NCBI RefSeq assembly: GCF_900177765.1
Contig: NZ_FXWI01000001.1
Coordinates: forward strand, 434,001 to 498,000
Direction: 5' to 3'
From: Agreia sp. VKM Ac-1783
GTDB lineage: Bacteria; Actinomycetota; Actinomycetes; Actinomycetales; Microbacteriaceae
DNA: 64,000 nucleotides
Below, in pieces: positions 8,571-17,841 of this stretch. Position 1 is the stretch's first letter, and each line of letters starts with the position of its first letter. The translations under genes and the position numbers were made by a program. The notes under the pieces are model-generated. The model ran no database searches, was not told the origin of the DNA, and was given only the letters and a program-made list of their open reading frames with translations.

Positions 8571-9581
8571 TCAGCTCGAGCGCGGCAGGAACCCGACCTT
8601 GTCGTACACCTCGGCGAGGGTGGCCGAGGCCACCTCGTTCGCGCGATCGGCATTGGCGGCGAGAATGCGATCGAGCTCAGCCGGGTCGGCCAGCAGCTCG
8701 AGGGTGCGCTCGCGAACGGGCCCGAGGGTCGACTCGACGACCTCGACCAGTGCCTTCTTGAGATCTCCGTAGCCGCGACCGGCGAACTCCGCCTCGAGGG
8801 CGGCGACCGGTACATCGCCCAGCACCGAGAAGATCGTCAGCAGATTGGCGACCCCGGGCTTCGCGTCACGGTCGAAGATGATCTCGCCGTCGGCATCCGT
8901 CACCGCTCGCATGATCTTCTTCGCCGTGGTCTTGGCGTCGTCGAGCAACCACACGATGCCAGCCGGCGACTCCGACGACTTCGACATCTTCGACTGCGGA
9001 TTCTGCAGATCGAAGATCTTGGCCGTCTCTTTGAGAATGTAAGGCTCGGGGATGCGGAAGGTCTCGCCGAAGCGCGAATTGAACCGGGTCGCGAGGTCGC
9101 GGGTGAGCTCGATGTGCTGACGCTGATCTTCGCCCACCGGTACCTCGGCGGCCTGGTAGAGCAGGATGTCGCCGGCCTGCAGGATCGGGTACGTGAAGAG
9201 GCCGACCGACGCGGCGTCGGACCCCTGCTTGGCGGCCTTGTCTTTGAACTGCGTCATGCGGCTCGCCTCGCCGAACCCGGTGAGAGAGTTCAGCACCCAC
9301 GCGAGTTGGGCGTGGGCGGGAACCTGCGACTGCACGAACAACGTCGATTTCGACGGATCGATGCCGGCGGCGATGTACTGCGCCGCGGTGAGACGGGTGT
9401 TATCGCGCAACGTCGTCGGGTCTTGAGGCACGGTGATGGCGTGCAGGTCTGCGATGAAGAAGAACGCGTCGTGCGTTTCCTGCAGAGTCTTCCAGCTCAT
9501 CAGCGCGCCGATGTAGTTGCCGAGATGAAGCGATGCGGCCGAGGGCTGCATGCCGGAGAGGAGACGGGGCTTGCTGGTCAT
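8571..9581 (-). CDS. trpS: Tryptophanyl-tRNA synthetase
   Basis: Charges tRNA-Trp. The 336-residue class I synthetase shows the HIGH-type motif [11 protein letters not shown] near residue 20, the tryptophan pocket region [15 protein letters not shown] and [14 protein letters not shown], and the KMSKS loop (QSKMSKS) near residue 202. Length is typical of bacterial TrpRS. ATG at 9581. It stands upstream of no obvious partner; xth lies behind it on the same strand with a 57-bp gap. Confidence 0.97.
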   Translation of the reverse strand: MTSKPRLLSGMQPSAASLHLGNYIGALMSWKTLQETHDAFFFIADLHAITVPQDPTTLRDNTRLTAAQYIAAGIDPSKSTLFVQSQVPAHAQLAWVLNSLTGFGEASRMTQFKDKAAKQGSDAASVGLFTYPILQAGDILLYQAAEVPVGEDQRQHIELTRDLATRFNSRFGETFRIPEPYILKETAKIFDLQNPQSKMSKSSESPAGIVWLLDDAKTTAKKIMRAVTDADGEIIFDRDAKPGVANLLTIFSVLGDVPVAALEAEFAGRGYGDLKKALVEVVESTLGPVRERTLELLADPAELDRILAANADRANEVASATLAEVYDKVGFLPRSS

Positions 9582-9638
9582 GGTGGATGCGTTCCTGAGC
9601 TTGGTGTTCGTTCCCCGGGCCTGTCTGGAGGCCGGGAT

Positions 9639-10487
9639 CTAGATCGAGTAGTCGACGACCACCGGAGCATGATCGCTCCAGCGCTCGGCGTAGCTTGCAG
9701 CGCGATCGACCGTGTAGTCGGTGACCTTCGCTGCCAGTTCGGGCGTGGCCAGCTGGTAGTCGATGCGCCAACCGGTGTTGTTGTCGAAAGCCTGTCCGCG
9801 AGCAGACCACCAGGTGTACGGCCCCTCGACCTCACCTGCCGCGCGGCGCCCGATGTCGACGAAGCCGAAGCCCGCACCCGCGTTGTAGTCGGGGTCGCCC
9901 TCGGCTCCGAGGAAACGGTCGAAGTAGGCACGCTCCTCGGGCAGGAAGCCGGCGCGCTTCACGTTGCCCTTCCAGTTCTTGATGTCGAGGGTGCGGTGCC
10001 CGACGTTGAGGTCACCGACGACCACCGAGAGGGGATTGTGCTCCATCAGCCGGGGGAGCCGCTCGACCATGGCGTCGAGGAACTTGTACTTCTCGACCTG
10101 CTTCGGTGTTCCGGCCTCACCGGAGTGCACGTAGGTCGAGACGACGGTCACGACTTTGCCACCCACCTCGTAGTCGGCTTCGAGCCATCGACCGGCGCTG
10201 TCGAAGTCGTCGGCGCCGAGCGTGACACGGTGGATCGACGCTTTGTTGCGGCTCGCGAGAGCCACACCGGCCCTGCCCTTCGCCGTGGCCGCGTCGTGCA
10301 AAATGTCCCACTCGTCTCCGAGCAGATTCTCGAGGTCGCTCGTGGCTGCCCGCACCTCTTGTAGAGCGAGGATGTCGACCTCGCGCTTGTCGAGCCAGGC
10401 GCCCATGCCGTTGCGGAAAGCGGCGCGCACGCCGTTGACGTTGACGGAAGCGACGCGGAGGGATGTGCCAGAGTTCGACGAAGACAT
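9639..10487 (-). CDS. xth: Exodeoxyribonuclease III / AP endonuclease
   Basis: A 282-residue member of the endonuclease/exonuclease/phosphatase fold that cleaves at abasic sites and degrades DNA 3' to 5'. The metal and catalytic motifs are present in order: RVASVNVNGVRAA, ILALQEVRA (catalytic Glu), VVVGDLNVGH (Asp/Asn), YTWWSARGQAFDNNTGWRID (Asp) and WSDHAPVVVDY (His). ATG at 10487. The stop codon of the upstream yihY-like gene forms the first three bases of a TAAACT -10 box just before this start. Confidence 0.95.
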   Translation of the reverse strand: MSSSNSGTSLRVASVNVNGVRAAFRNGMGAWLDKREVDILALQEVRAATSDLENLLGDEWDILHDAATAKGRAGVALASRNKASIHRVTLGADDFDSAGRWLEADYEVGGKVVTVVSTYVHSGEAGTPKQVEKYKFLDAMVERLPRLMEHNPLSVVVGDLNVGHRTLDIKNWKGNVKRAGFLPEERAYFDRFLGAEGDPDYNAGAGFGFVDIGRRAAGEVEGPYTWWSARGQAFDNNTGWRIDYQLATPELAAKVTDYTVDRAASYAERWSDHAPVVVDYSI

Positions 10488-10493
10488 CCCCCT

Positions 10494-10499
10494 AGTTTA
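10494..10499 (-). promoter_or_regulatory. -10 box TAAACT of xth, overlapping the yihY-like stop codon
   Basis: On the minus strand TAAACT runs from 10499 to 10494 and ends 6 nt before the xth ATG. Its first three bases are the TAA stop of the upstream gene. This spacing predicts a leaderless transcript. Confidence 0.5.
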
Positions 10500-11606
10500 G
10501 TGAGGCGCGGGGGTCTCATCCTTCAAACGCGACTCCTCGCGGACGGCCGCCCTGAGCTTGCGAGAGAGACCCCGGCGGCGCAGGCCGCGGGCCTCGCGGA
10601 GCTCGTCTTCGAGACGCGCTCGCTCGGCCGCGGCGATGACCACTCGAGCCTCAGCCTGCTTCAGCTGCGCCTCTGCGTCGAGTTGCTCGGGCGAGAGGCC
10701 GCGCACATCGAGCCCCACATCGGCGACTCCGACGGAGATCCACGCGGCCACGATCAGAATGACCTGACAGATGAGGTTGAAGAAGATCAGCAGACCGGCG
10801 ATCACCGCGAACGAGGCGATGAGCGGGTTGTTGCTGGCACCACCGAGCAGCAGGCCACCGAGCGCCTTCAGTATGCCCAGCGCCGCCGCACCGATGAGAG
10901 CGCCGCTGATCACGCGCCGGAACGGAATCTTGATGCCGGTCAGTACTCGGTAGAAGACCAACAGCACGAGGGTGTCGAGCGCGAACGCGATCAGGAGCCC
11001 GACGATGCGCGCCACCACCAGCGCGAACACCGAGGTGTTGTCGACGCCGATCAGGTCGAAGGCAAGGCCGATGAGCGTCGTGCTGCCGATGCTGATGCCG
11101 GCCGAGACGACGAGCACGATGCCGAAGCCGATGGCGAGCCCGGCATCCTTGAGTTTGAGGAGCAGAAAGAACGTCGTGTCGGGGCCGACCGAGAAGATGC
11201 GCCGGATGGCATCCCGGGCGGATGCGAGCCACCCGAGCGCCGTGAAGACGAGTCCGACCAGGGCGATGGCCCCCGACCAGCTGAGGGCCGGCGTGTTGAG
11301 TAGCGCATCCGCGTCGACTGCGCCTCCCTCGCCGATGAGGCCTGGAACCGCGCTGCCGATGATCGTGATCAGCTCCTCGAGCAGTTGTCTGTTCGAGGCG
11401 AGTACGAGCCCTGCTATCGAGAACCCTGCCCAGAGGGCGGCGAAGACCGCGAACAGGGCCTGATACGACATGCCGGCCGCCATCAGCGGTCCGCCGTTCG
11501 CCGCGTAGTGCTGGAACACCCGGACGGGCTTGAGCTTCATCACCTTCTGTACGAGGGCAGGGATGCCGGTGGCCGGTTTGTCGGAGTCGTCGCTGCTGTT
11601 GGTCAC
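10497..11606 (-). CDS. YihY/BrkB family inner-membrane protein
   Basis: A 369-residue integral membrane protein with about six to seven hydrophobic helices between residues 40 and 300 and a charged, helical C-terminal tail rich in Arg, Glu and Ala. NGGPLMAAGMSYQALFAVFA and the region near GALIGAAALGILKALGGLLL resemble the YihY/UPF0761 (BrkB-like) family. Family function is not settled; transport or envelope integrity has been suggested. GTG start at 11606 preceded by TAGGGT six bases upstream (11613-11618), so it is probably leaderless. Confidence 0.82.
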   Translation of the reverse strand: MTNSSDDSDKPATGIPALVQKVMKLKPVRVFQHYAANGGPLMAAGMSYQALFAVFAALWAGFSIAGLVLASNRQLLEELITIIGSAVPGLIGEGGAVDADALLNTPALSWSGAIALVGLVFTALGWLASARDAIRRIFSVGPDTTFFLLLKLKDAGLAIGFGIVLVVSAGISIGSTTLIGLAFDLIGVDNTSVFALVVARIVGLLIAFALDTLVLLVFYRVLTGIKIPFRRVISGALIGAAALGILKALGGLLLGGASNNPLIASFAVIAGLLIFFNLICQVILIVAAWISVGVADVGLDVRGLSPEQLDAEAQLKQAEARVVIAAAERARLEDELREARGLRRRGLSRKLRAAVREESRLKDETPAPH

Positions 11607-11612
11607 CCCCCA

Positions 11613-11618
11613 ACCCTA
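11613..11618 (-). promoter_or_regulatory. -10 box TAGGGT of the yihY-like gene
   Basis: TAGGGT on the minus strand ends 6 nt before the GTG start at 11606; leaderless arrangement. Confidence 0.45.
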
Positions 11619-11680
11619 CGCAGCAGTCGTGATTCTCCCCGCCCGCTTGACGCGCGCCCTTCGTCGCCCGAGCGAAGCGC

Positions 11681-11737
11681 CGAGTGTGCAGAAACGGCCC
11701 GTGCGTTTTCACGCGACGGGCCGTTTCTGCACACTCG
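11681..11737. repeat. 20-bp perfect inverted repeat downstream of sdhB
   Basis: The arm cgagtgtgcagaaacggccc (11681-11700) is repeated in perfect inversion at 11718-11737, with a 17-base centre that itself can pair (gcgt/acgc). It lies between the sdhB stop and the promoter of the next gene. No U-tract follows on either strand, so it is either a strong mRNA 3' hairpin ending the sdh operon or a dispersed palindromic element. Confidence 0.7.
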
Positions 11738-11746
11738 GGAGAGCCG

Positions 11747-12505
11747 CTAGGGCTTGCCTCGCATGATGGCCTGCTTGACCTCGGCGATGGCCTGGGTCAC
11801 CTGGATTCCGCGAGGGCACGCCTCGGAGCAGTTGAACGTCGTGCGGCAGCGCCAGACGCCCTCTTTGTCGTTGAGGATGTCGAGGCGCACGTTGGCTCCC
11901 TCGTCGCGGCTGTCGAAGATGAAGCGGTGAGCGTTGACGATCGCGGCCGGTCCGAAGTACTGGCCGTCGGTCCAGAAGACCGGGCAGCTCGACGTGCACG
12001 CTGCGCAGAGGATGCACTTCGTGGTGTCGTCGAAGCGCGCGCGCTCCGTCGCCGACTGCAGGCGCTCCTTCTCGGGCTTCGACGAGGAGATGAGGAACGG
12101 CTGCACCTCGCGGAACGACGCGAAGAACGGCTCCATATCGACGACGAGGTCCTTCTCGAGCGGCAGGCCCTTGATGGCCTCCACGTAGATGGGCTTCGTG
12201 ATGTCGAGGTCTTTGATGAGCGTCTTGCAGGCCAGGCGGTTGCGGCCGTTGATGCGCATGGCGTCGGATCCGCAGATGCCGTGCGCGCACGAGCGACGGA
12301 ACGTCAACGAGCCGTCCTGCTCCCACTTGATCTTGTGCAGTGCGTCGAGCACGCGGTCGGTGGGATACATCTCGACATCGAAGTCCTGCCACGTGGGCTC
12401 CTCATCGGTGTCGGGGTTGAACCGACGAATGATGAGCGTGACAGTGAAGGTGGGGATGACGTCGTCAGCGGGGGCCGGCGGAGAATCCAGGGTTGCTGTA
12501 CTCAT
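11747..12505 (-). CDS. sdhB: Succinate dehydrogenase iron-sulfur subunit
   Basis: A 252-residue electron-transfer subunit of respiratory complex II. It carries the [2Fe-2S] cysteines in RRSCAHGICGSDAMRINGRN and LACKTLI, and the [4Fe-4S]/[3Fe-4S] cysteines in CILCAACTSSCPVF and FNCSEACPRGI. ATG at 12505 shares its A with the sdhA stop (TAATG), so translation is coupled. The frame is open upstream inside sdhA, but that part is not homologous. Last gene of sdhCDAB; a large inverted repeat follows. Confidence 0.98.
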   Translation of the reverse strand: MSTATLDSPPAPADDVIPTFTVTLIIRRFNPDTDEEPTWQDFDVEMYPTDRVLDALHKIKWEQDGSLTFRRSCAHGICGSDAMRINGRNRLACKTLIKDLDITKPIYVEAIKGLPLEKDLVVDMEPFFASFREVQPFLISSSKPEKERLQSATERARFDDTTKCILCAACTSSCPVFWTDGQYFGPAAIVNAHRFIFDSRDEGANVRLDILNDKEGVWRCRTTFNCSEACPRGIQVTQAIAEVKQAIMRGKP

Positions 12506-14307
12506 TAGTACTTCCTCTCCATGGGCTGGTAACGGGTCACGACGACCGGCTTCCAGTCGAGTCTGATGTGGTCTCCCGCGTCGGCCGACATGGGGTCGCC
12601 CGAGAGGTAGGCCATCGTGTGCTGCATGTGGTTCACGTCGTCGCGCGTCGGGAAGTCCTCGCGCATGTGTGCGCCGCGGCTCTCCTTGCGGTTGCGTGCC
12701 GAGTACACCACGACCTCCGCGAGGTCGAGCAGGAAGCCCAGCTCGACGGCCTCGAGCAGGTCGGTGTTGAATCGCTTGCCCTTGTCTTGAACGAGGATGT
12801 TCTTGTAGCGCTCGCGCAGGTTGTGGATGACTTCGGTCACCTCGGTGAGGCTCTCCTCGGTTCTGAAGACCTGGGCGTTGCGGTCCATCGACTCCTGAAG
12901 CTCTCGACGGATGACCGCGATGCGCTCGGTGCCGTTGGAGTTGCGGGCGTTCTCGATGAGTTCGCGCACGCCTGCAGCCGGATCGTCGGGCAGCTCGACC
13001 CACGGAGCGGTCTGCACATACTCGGCCGCCGCGTTGCCGGCGCGCTTGCCGAAGACGTTGATGTCGAGCAGCGAGTTCGTGCCCAGACGATTGGAGCCGT
13101 GCACAGAGACGCAGGCGCACTCGCCGGCCGCGTACAGGCCGGGAACCACGGTGGTGTTGTCGGAGAGCACCTCGGCCTGGATGTTCGTCGGGATGCCGCC
13201 CATCGCGTAGTGCGCGGTGGGAAGAACGGGAACCGGCTCGGTGTACGGCTCGACACCGAGGTAGGTGCGCGCGAACTCCGTGATGTCGGGCAACTTGGCG
13301 TCGATGACGGCGGGGTCGAGGTGCGTGATGTCGAGGTAGACGTAGTCCTTGTGCGGTCCGGCACCGCGACCCTCACGGATCTCGAGGGCCATGCAGCGGG
13401 CCACGATGTCGCGGGGCGCGAGGTCTTTGATCGTGGGCGCGTAGCGCTCCATGAACCGCTCACCCTCGCTGTTGCGCAGGATCGCTCCCTCGCCGCGCGC
13501 GGCCTCGGAGAGCAGGATGCCCAAGCCTGCGAGACCGGTCGGGTGGAACTGGAAGAACTCCATGTCTTCGAGCGGCAAGCCCTTGCGCCAGATGATTCCG
13601 ACGCCGTCGCCCGTGAGGGTGTGAGCGTTTGAGGTCGTCTTGTAGATCTTGCCGAATCCACCGGTCGCGAAGATCACTGCCTTCGACTGGAAGACGTGGA
13701 TCTCACCCGTGGCGAGCTCGAAGGCCACGACACCGGCGGGCTTCTGGCCGCCGAATCCGTCGCTGACCATCACCAGGTCGAGCACGTAGTACTCGTTGAA
13801 GAAGTTGATGCCGAACTTGACGCAGTTCTGATAGAGCGTCTGCAGGATCATGTGGCCCGTGCGGTCGGCGGCATAGCAGGCACGGCGAACCGGTGCCTTG
13901 CCGTGATCGCGCGTGTGGCCGCCGAAGCGCCGCTGATCGATCTTGCCCTCGGGTGTGCGGTTGAACGGGAGGCCCATGTTCTCGAGGTCGATGACCGCGT
14001 CGATGGCCTCCTTCGCGAGGATCTCCGCGGCATCCTGGTCGACGAGGTAGTCGCCGCCCTTGACGGTGTCGAAGGTGTGCCACTCCCAGCTGTCTTCCTC
14101 GACGTTCGCGAGCGCGGCGGCCATGCCGCCCTGCGCGGCACCGGTGTGGCTGCGGGTCGGGTAGAGCTTGGAGATGACTGCCGTCTTCGCCTTCGGCCCG
14201 GCCTCGATGGCCGCCCTCATTCCGGCGCCACCGGCGCCCACGATGACGATGTCGAACTGGTGGTAGTGAACGCCGTCTACGACGGATCCGTCTGCGTACT
14301 CGGTCAT
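12505..14307 (-). CDS. sdhA: Succinate dehydrogenase flavoprotein subunit
   Basis: A 600-residue catalytic subunit oxidising succinate to fumarate. The FAD-binding start is [20 protein letters not shown], the covalent flavin His lies in [17 protein letters not shown], and the substrate/active-site region reads [28 protein letters not shown] and [16 protein letters not shown] at 14307; the gap to sdhD is 11 bp. Sequence is full length and all key motifs are intact. Confidence 0.98.
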   Translation of the reverse strand: MTEYADGSVVDGVHYHQFDIVIVGAGGAGMRAAIEAGPKAKTAVISKLYPTRSHTGAAQGGMAAALANVEEDSWEWHTFDTVKGGDYLVDQDAAEILAKEAIDAVIDLENMGLPFNRTPEGKIDQRRFGGHTRDHGKAPVRRACYAADRTGHMILQTLYQNCVKFGINFFNEYYVLDLVMVSDGFGGQKPAGVVAFELATGEIHVFQSKAVIFATGGFGKIYKTTSNAHTLTGDGVGIIWRKGLPLEDMEFFQFHPTGLAGLGILLSEAARGEGAILRNSEGERFMERYAPTIKDLAPRDIVARCMALEIREGRGAGPHKDYVYLDITHLDPAVIDAKLPDITEFARTYLGVEPYTEPVPVLPTAHYAMGGIPTNIQAEVLSDNTTVVPGLYAAGECACVSVHGSNRLGTNSLLDINVFGKRAGNAAAEYVQTAPWVELPDDPAAGVRELIENARNSNGTERIAVIRRELQESMDRNAQVFRTEESLTEVTEVIHNLRERYKNILVQDKGKRFNTDLLEAVELGFLLDLAEVVVYSARNRKESRGAHMREDFPTRDDVNHMQHTMAYLSGDPMSADAGDHIRLDWKPVVVTRYQPMERKY

Positions 14308-14318
14308 ATCGGTCGCCG

Positions 14319-14771
14319 TCAGCTCGCCGAGCAGAACGAGGCGAGGAGATCGGCGGGAGCGCCGGCGGGGCAGGGGTCGAACGTGAAGATCACAAGAGTT
14401 CCGAGCGTTATGAGGACGATGACTGAGAAGAGCAGGGCGCCCTTGAGGATGCCCCGGGTGGTGCGGTGCGATGCGTAGTCGTTGACGAGGGTGCGCATGC
14501 CGTTCGCGCCGTGGATCATGGCGAGCCACAGCATCAGGCAGTCCCACACCTGCCAGAACGGGTTCGACCACTTGCCGCCGACGAAGGCGAAGTCGATGGC
14601 CTTGATGCCGTCGCCGAGAACGAGGTTCACGATGAGGTGGCCGAAGATGAGCACGACCAGCACGAGGCCGGAGGCGCGCATGTACATCCAGCCCCACTTC
14701 TCCCAGTTGATGCCGCGCGACCGCGGGGCACGGGAGTAGGGGCTGCGGGGGGCTTCGATCGTGGTAGCCAT
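14319..14771 (-). CDS. sdhD: Succinate dehydrogenase hydrophobic membrane anchor subunit
   Basis: A 150-residue anchor with three transmembrane helices (about residues 34-54, 78-98 and 108-130). [13 protein letters not shown] and [19 protein letters not shown] carry the conserved His residues expected at the quinone/heme region. It is two bases downstream of sdhC and 11 upstream of sdhA, in the standard operon position. ATG at 14771. Confidence 0.93.
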   Translation of the reverse strand: MATTIEAPRSPYSRAPRSRGINWEKWGWMYMRASGLVLVVLIFGHLIVNLVLGDGIKAIDFAFVGGKWSNPFWQVWDCLMLWLAMIHGANGMRTLVNDYASHRTTRGILKGALLFSVIVLITLGTLVIFTFDPCPAGAPADLLASFCSAS

Positions 14772-14773
14772 GA

Positions 14774-15205
14774 TCAACCCACCTCGCTGAAGACGTGCAT
14801 GAGGTGGCGGGGAACGAAGCCGGCCATCGTGACGACCCAGAGGCCGATGACCACGTAGAACATCACCTTCTGGTACTTCGGACCCTTGGTCCAGAAGTCG
14901 ATGAGGATGATGCGGATGCCGTTGTAGGCGTGGAACGCGATGGCGCCGACGAGAGCGGTCTCGCCGAGCCCCATGATCGGGTTCTTGTACGTGCTCATCA
15001 CGGCGTTGTACGCCTCGGGCGCGACACGCACCAGTGCGGTGTCGAGGATGTGCACGAGAAGGAAGAAGAAGATGGCGATGCCGGTGATGCGGTGAAGTAC
15101 CCACGACCACATTCCTTCGCGGCCGCGGTACAGAGTGCCCTGCGGCCTCTTACCCGTGGGCGCAAGGGAACCCGGCGCATGGGTTCCTGTCTCGGTTCTG
15201 GACAC
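14774..15205 (-). CDS. sdhC: Succinate dehydrogenase cytochrome b556 subunit
   Basis: A 143-residue anchor subunit. [19 protein letters not shown] holds the quinone-site Ser/Arg region and [16 protein letters not shown] the heme His. Three transmembrane helices are visible. The start is taken as GTG at 15205 because ggaggg lies six bases before it; a TTG two codons upstream would place that ribosome-binding site directly against the start. First gene of the sdh operon, with about 185 bp of upstream sequence before the mannosyltransferase. Confidence 0.93.
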   Translation of the reverse strand: MSRTETGTHAPGSLAPTGKRPQGTLYRGREGMWSWVLHRITGIAIFFFLLVHILDTALVRVAPEAYNAVMSTYKNPIMGLGETALVGAIAFHAYNGIRIILIDFWTKGPKYQKVMFYVVIGLWVVTMAGFVPRHLMHVFSEVG

Positions 15206-15391
15206 GAACAACCCTCCTTGGTTGAGAAAGCCCTGATCTCGAAAGTTCAGATCATCGGTGGAGATGGCTCGTCGCGGTCGTGCCGGTCTTCTCGTGCAGG
15301 TTCATCAGGATCGGGCGAAGGCGAAGATGGTATCCAGTTTATAAGTTCTGGCAGCCCATGCTTGTTAGGTACCCCTTATTCGGGAAGACGC

Positions 15392-16543
15392 TTAGACTGC
15401 CTCGACGACGGGAACGGGCCGTCGGGCGGCGATCACATGCGTGTAGTGGCCGAGCAGCTCGGTGCAGACGGAGTTCCACGTGGTTGCACGCACGGCGCGT
15501 CGCCCGGACTCGCCCATGCGCAGCCGTAGATCTCTCGACACGACAAGGTCTTCGACCAGCGTGCGCATGCTGGAATCTCCGGTCAACGCATCCGGATCGA
15601 AGAGATACCCGTCGCCACCGTCGTGCACGAGGTCGACGGGGCCTCCGGCGCGGGGCGCCACGACTGGCAGGCCTGCAGCGTGCGCCTCCTGGATGGTCTG
15701 GCCGAACGTCTCCTCGGTTCCGGTGTGGACGAACACGTCGAAGCTCGCGTACGCGATGGCGAGGGCCTGCCCGCCCATCCGGCCGAGCCAGGTCACGGGC
15801 ATCCCGCGCAGCAGTCGGCCGACGGAGGCGGTCGACGGCCCGTCGCCGACGAGGGCCAACGAGATACCGTCGATTCCGCGCAACTGGTCGAAGCGCTCGA
15901 GCTGCTTCTCCGGCGCGACGCGGCCGACGTAGCCGAGCACGACCTCGCCGTTCGGTGCGAGCCGTGCGCGCAGATCGACGGCATCCGGATGCGCACGCAA
16001 CCGCGGGTGGTATCGCTCGGTGTCGACGCCCCGGCCCCACCGCGCCAGGCGGGTGACGCCCGCGGCGACGAGGTCGCGCTCCGAGCTCGACGACGGAACG
16101 AGGGTGAGGTCGGCGGCCTCGTGGATCCAGCGGACGAAGCGCCACGCAAGGGCCGCCGCCTTGCCGAGGTGATTGCGCTTGGCGTACCCCGCCACATCCG
16201 TCTGGAAGATGGCGACGCTCGGCACGCCGATGCGGTTCGCCGCCGCGATCGCCTGCGCTCCGAGAAGAAAAGGTGACGCGGCGTGCAGGACGTCGGGTGC
16301 GAAGGCGGCGAGTACGCGCTGGACCTGGGGGTGGGGGAGCCCGACGGGGAACTGTCGATACGCGACGGCGGGCACCGCGTGCACGGCGAACCCGCGGTAG
16401 CTCGTGGGCGTGTTCCGGGCAGCGGGTGCGATGAGAATCGCCTCGTGTCCCGAGTCGGCAAGAAAGTCGAGCACCTTGCAGACGCTGTTCGTGACTCCAT
16501 TGACTGTGGGCAGAAAGCTCTCCGTGACGACGGCGACTCTCAT
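15392..16543 (-). CDS. mgtA: GDP-mannose-dependent alpha-mannosyltransferase, GT4 family (MgtA-like)
   Basis: A 383-residue GT-B glycosyltransferase. The N-terminus MRVAVVTESFLPTVNGVTNS is very like mycobacterial/corynebacterial MgtA (formerly PimB), which mannosylates a glycolipid anchor. The C-terminal domain has VGRVAPEKQLERF and the GT4 E-x7-E motif in GTEETFGQTIQEAHAAGLPV. ATG at 16543. It diverges from manC, which makes its presumed donor GDP-mannose. The acceptor is inferred from homology only; another mannosyl acceptor is possible. Confidence 0.88.
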   Translation of the reverse strand: MRVAVVTESFLPTVNGVTNSVCKVLDFLADSGHEAILIAPAARNTPTSYRGFAVHAVPAVAYRQFPVGLPHPQVQRVLAAFAPDVLHAASPFLLGAQAIAAANRIGVPSVAIFQTDVAGYAKRNHLGKAAALAWRFVRWIHEAADLTLVPSSSSERDLVAAGVTRLARWGRGVDTERYHPRLRAHPDAVDLRARLAPNGEVVLGYVGRVAPEKQLERFDQLRGIDGISLALVGDGPSTASVGRLLRGMPVTWLGRMGGQALAIAYASFDVFVHTGTEETFGQTIQEAHAAGLPVVAPRAGGPVDLVHDGGDGYLFDPDALTGDSSMRTLVEDLVVSRDLRLRMGESGRRAVRATTWNSVCTELLGHYTHVIAARRPVPVVEAV

Positions 16544-16672
16544 GGGCTGCTCCCGTCGGCCCGGGGATGCACCGGGCACGTTTCGAACGCTACGAGCGAC
16601 GGGTGGCGCAGGGGTTAATAGACGGTGGCGGTGAGGTGAGCATTGGTTCAATCGACACAACGCTGGGGTGGG

Positions 16673-16678
16673 TATGGT
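16673..16678 (+). promoter_or_regulatory. -10 box TATGGT of manC
   Basis: TATGGT ends 6 nt before the ATG at 16685; leaderless arrangement. No convincing -35 was seen. Confidence 0.45.
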
Positions 16679-16684
16679 GGGGCC

Positions 16685-17803
16685 ATGGCTGAGAACTCTG
16701 CGATGGACCGTTTCTACAGCGTCATTCCCGCCGGAGGGATCGGCTCGAGACTCTGGCCCCTCTCCCGCGCAGACGCGCCCAAGTTCCTGCACGACCTGAG
16801 CGGCTCGGGCCGCAGTCTGCTTCGCGACACGTGGGAGCGTCTCGCTCCCATCTCCGGGGAGCAGCGCGTGATGGTCGTCACCGGGCGCGCTCACCGCGCC
16901 GCCGTCGAGCAGCAGATCCCCGAACTGGCCGACATGAACGTGGTGCTCGAGAGCGAGCCGCGCGAATCGTCGGCCGCCATCGGACTGGCCGCCGCCATCC
17001 TGCAGCACCGCGAGCCCGGTGTCATCATCGGCTCGTTCGCCGCCGACCACGTCATCACGCAGACCGAGGCGTTCCGCGACACGGTGGTGCAGGCCGTGAA
17101 CGCTGCCGACGCCGGCTACATCGTGACCATCGGCATCACGCCGACGGAACCATCGGTGGGCTTCGGCTACATCCTGACCGGCGACGCTCTCGGCATTCCC
17201 GGCGCATCGACCGCGATGGTCGCCAAGCGTTTCGTCGAGAAGCCAGACCTCGAGACCGCCAAGAAGTACCTCAAGAGCAAGAAGTACCTGTGGAACGGCG
17301 GCATGTTCATCGCGCGTGCCGACAAGCTGCTCGAGCAGCTCGGCAAGGCCGAACCCGAACTGCTCGCCGGTCTGCTCGAACTGGCAGAAGCGTGGGACAC
17401 CCCGCGACGCGGCGCTGTCGTCGATCAGGTCTGGCCCAAGCTCAAGAAGATCGCCATCGACTACACGGTGGCCGAGCCCGCCGCCCTCGACGGCACGCTC
17501 GCGGTCGTCCCCGGTGACTTCAGCTGGGACGACGTCGGCGACTTCGCCTCGATCGCGAAGCTGCACTCCACGGGTCGAGGCTCCGAGCTCGCCATCCTGG
17601 GCAAGAACGCCCGCGTGCTCTCCGACTCGTCGAGCGGGGTCGTGGTGTCGCAGAGCGGCCGCGTGATCAGCCTCATCGGCGTCAAAGACATCGTGGTCGT
17701 CGATACTCCGGATGCGCTGCTCGTCACCACGAGCGAGCATGCCCAGCGAGTCAAGTCGGTCGTCGACGCCCTGCGCCTCGGCGGTTCGGGCGACGTTCTC
17801 TGA
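16685..17803 (+). CDS. manC: Mannose-1-phosphate guanylyltransferase (GDP-mannose pyrophosphorylase)
   Basis: Makes GDP-mannose from GTP and mannose 1-phosphate. The 372-residue protein has the nucleotidyltransferase signature IPAGGIGSRLWPLSRADAPK near residue 13, the substrate motif VAKRFVEKPDLETA, and LWNGGMFIARAD. No C-terminal phosphomannose isomerase domain is present. ATG at 16685, six bases after a TATGGT box. It is head to head with an MgtA-like mannosyltransferase. The same function lies near purEK in M. tuberculosis (Rv3264c). Confidence 0.94.
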   Translation: MAENSAMDRFYSVIPAGGIGSRLWPLSRADAPKFLHDLSGSGRSLLRDTWERLAPISGEQRVMVVTGRAHRAAVEQQIPELADMNVVLESEPRESSAAIGLAAAILQHREPGVIIGSFAADHVITQTEAFRDTVVQAVNAADAGYIVTIGITPTEPSVGFGYILTGDALGIPGASTAMVAKRFVEKPDLETAKKYLKSKKYLWNGGMFIARADKLLEQLGKAEPELLAGLLELAEAWDTPRRGAVVDQVWPKLKKIAIDYTVAEPAALDGTLAVVPGDFSWDDVGDFASIAKLHSTGRGSELAILGKNARVLSDSSSGVVVSQSGRVISLIGVKDIVVVDTPDALLVTTSEHAQRVKSVVDALRLGGSGDVL

Positions 17804-17828
17804 CCTCTCGGCCGCGCGACCGAGCCGC

Positions 17829-17834
17829 TAGTCT
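17829..17834 (+). promoter_or_regulatory. -10 box TAGTCT of the first BMP lipoprotein gene
   Basis: TAGTCT ends 7 nt before the ATG at 17842; there is no ribosome-binding site, so the transcript is probably leaderless. Confidence 0.5.
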
Positions 17835-17841
17835 TTTCGCC

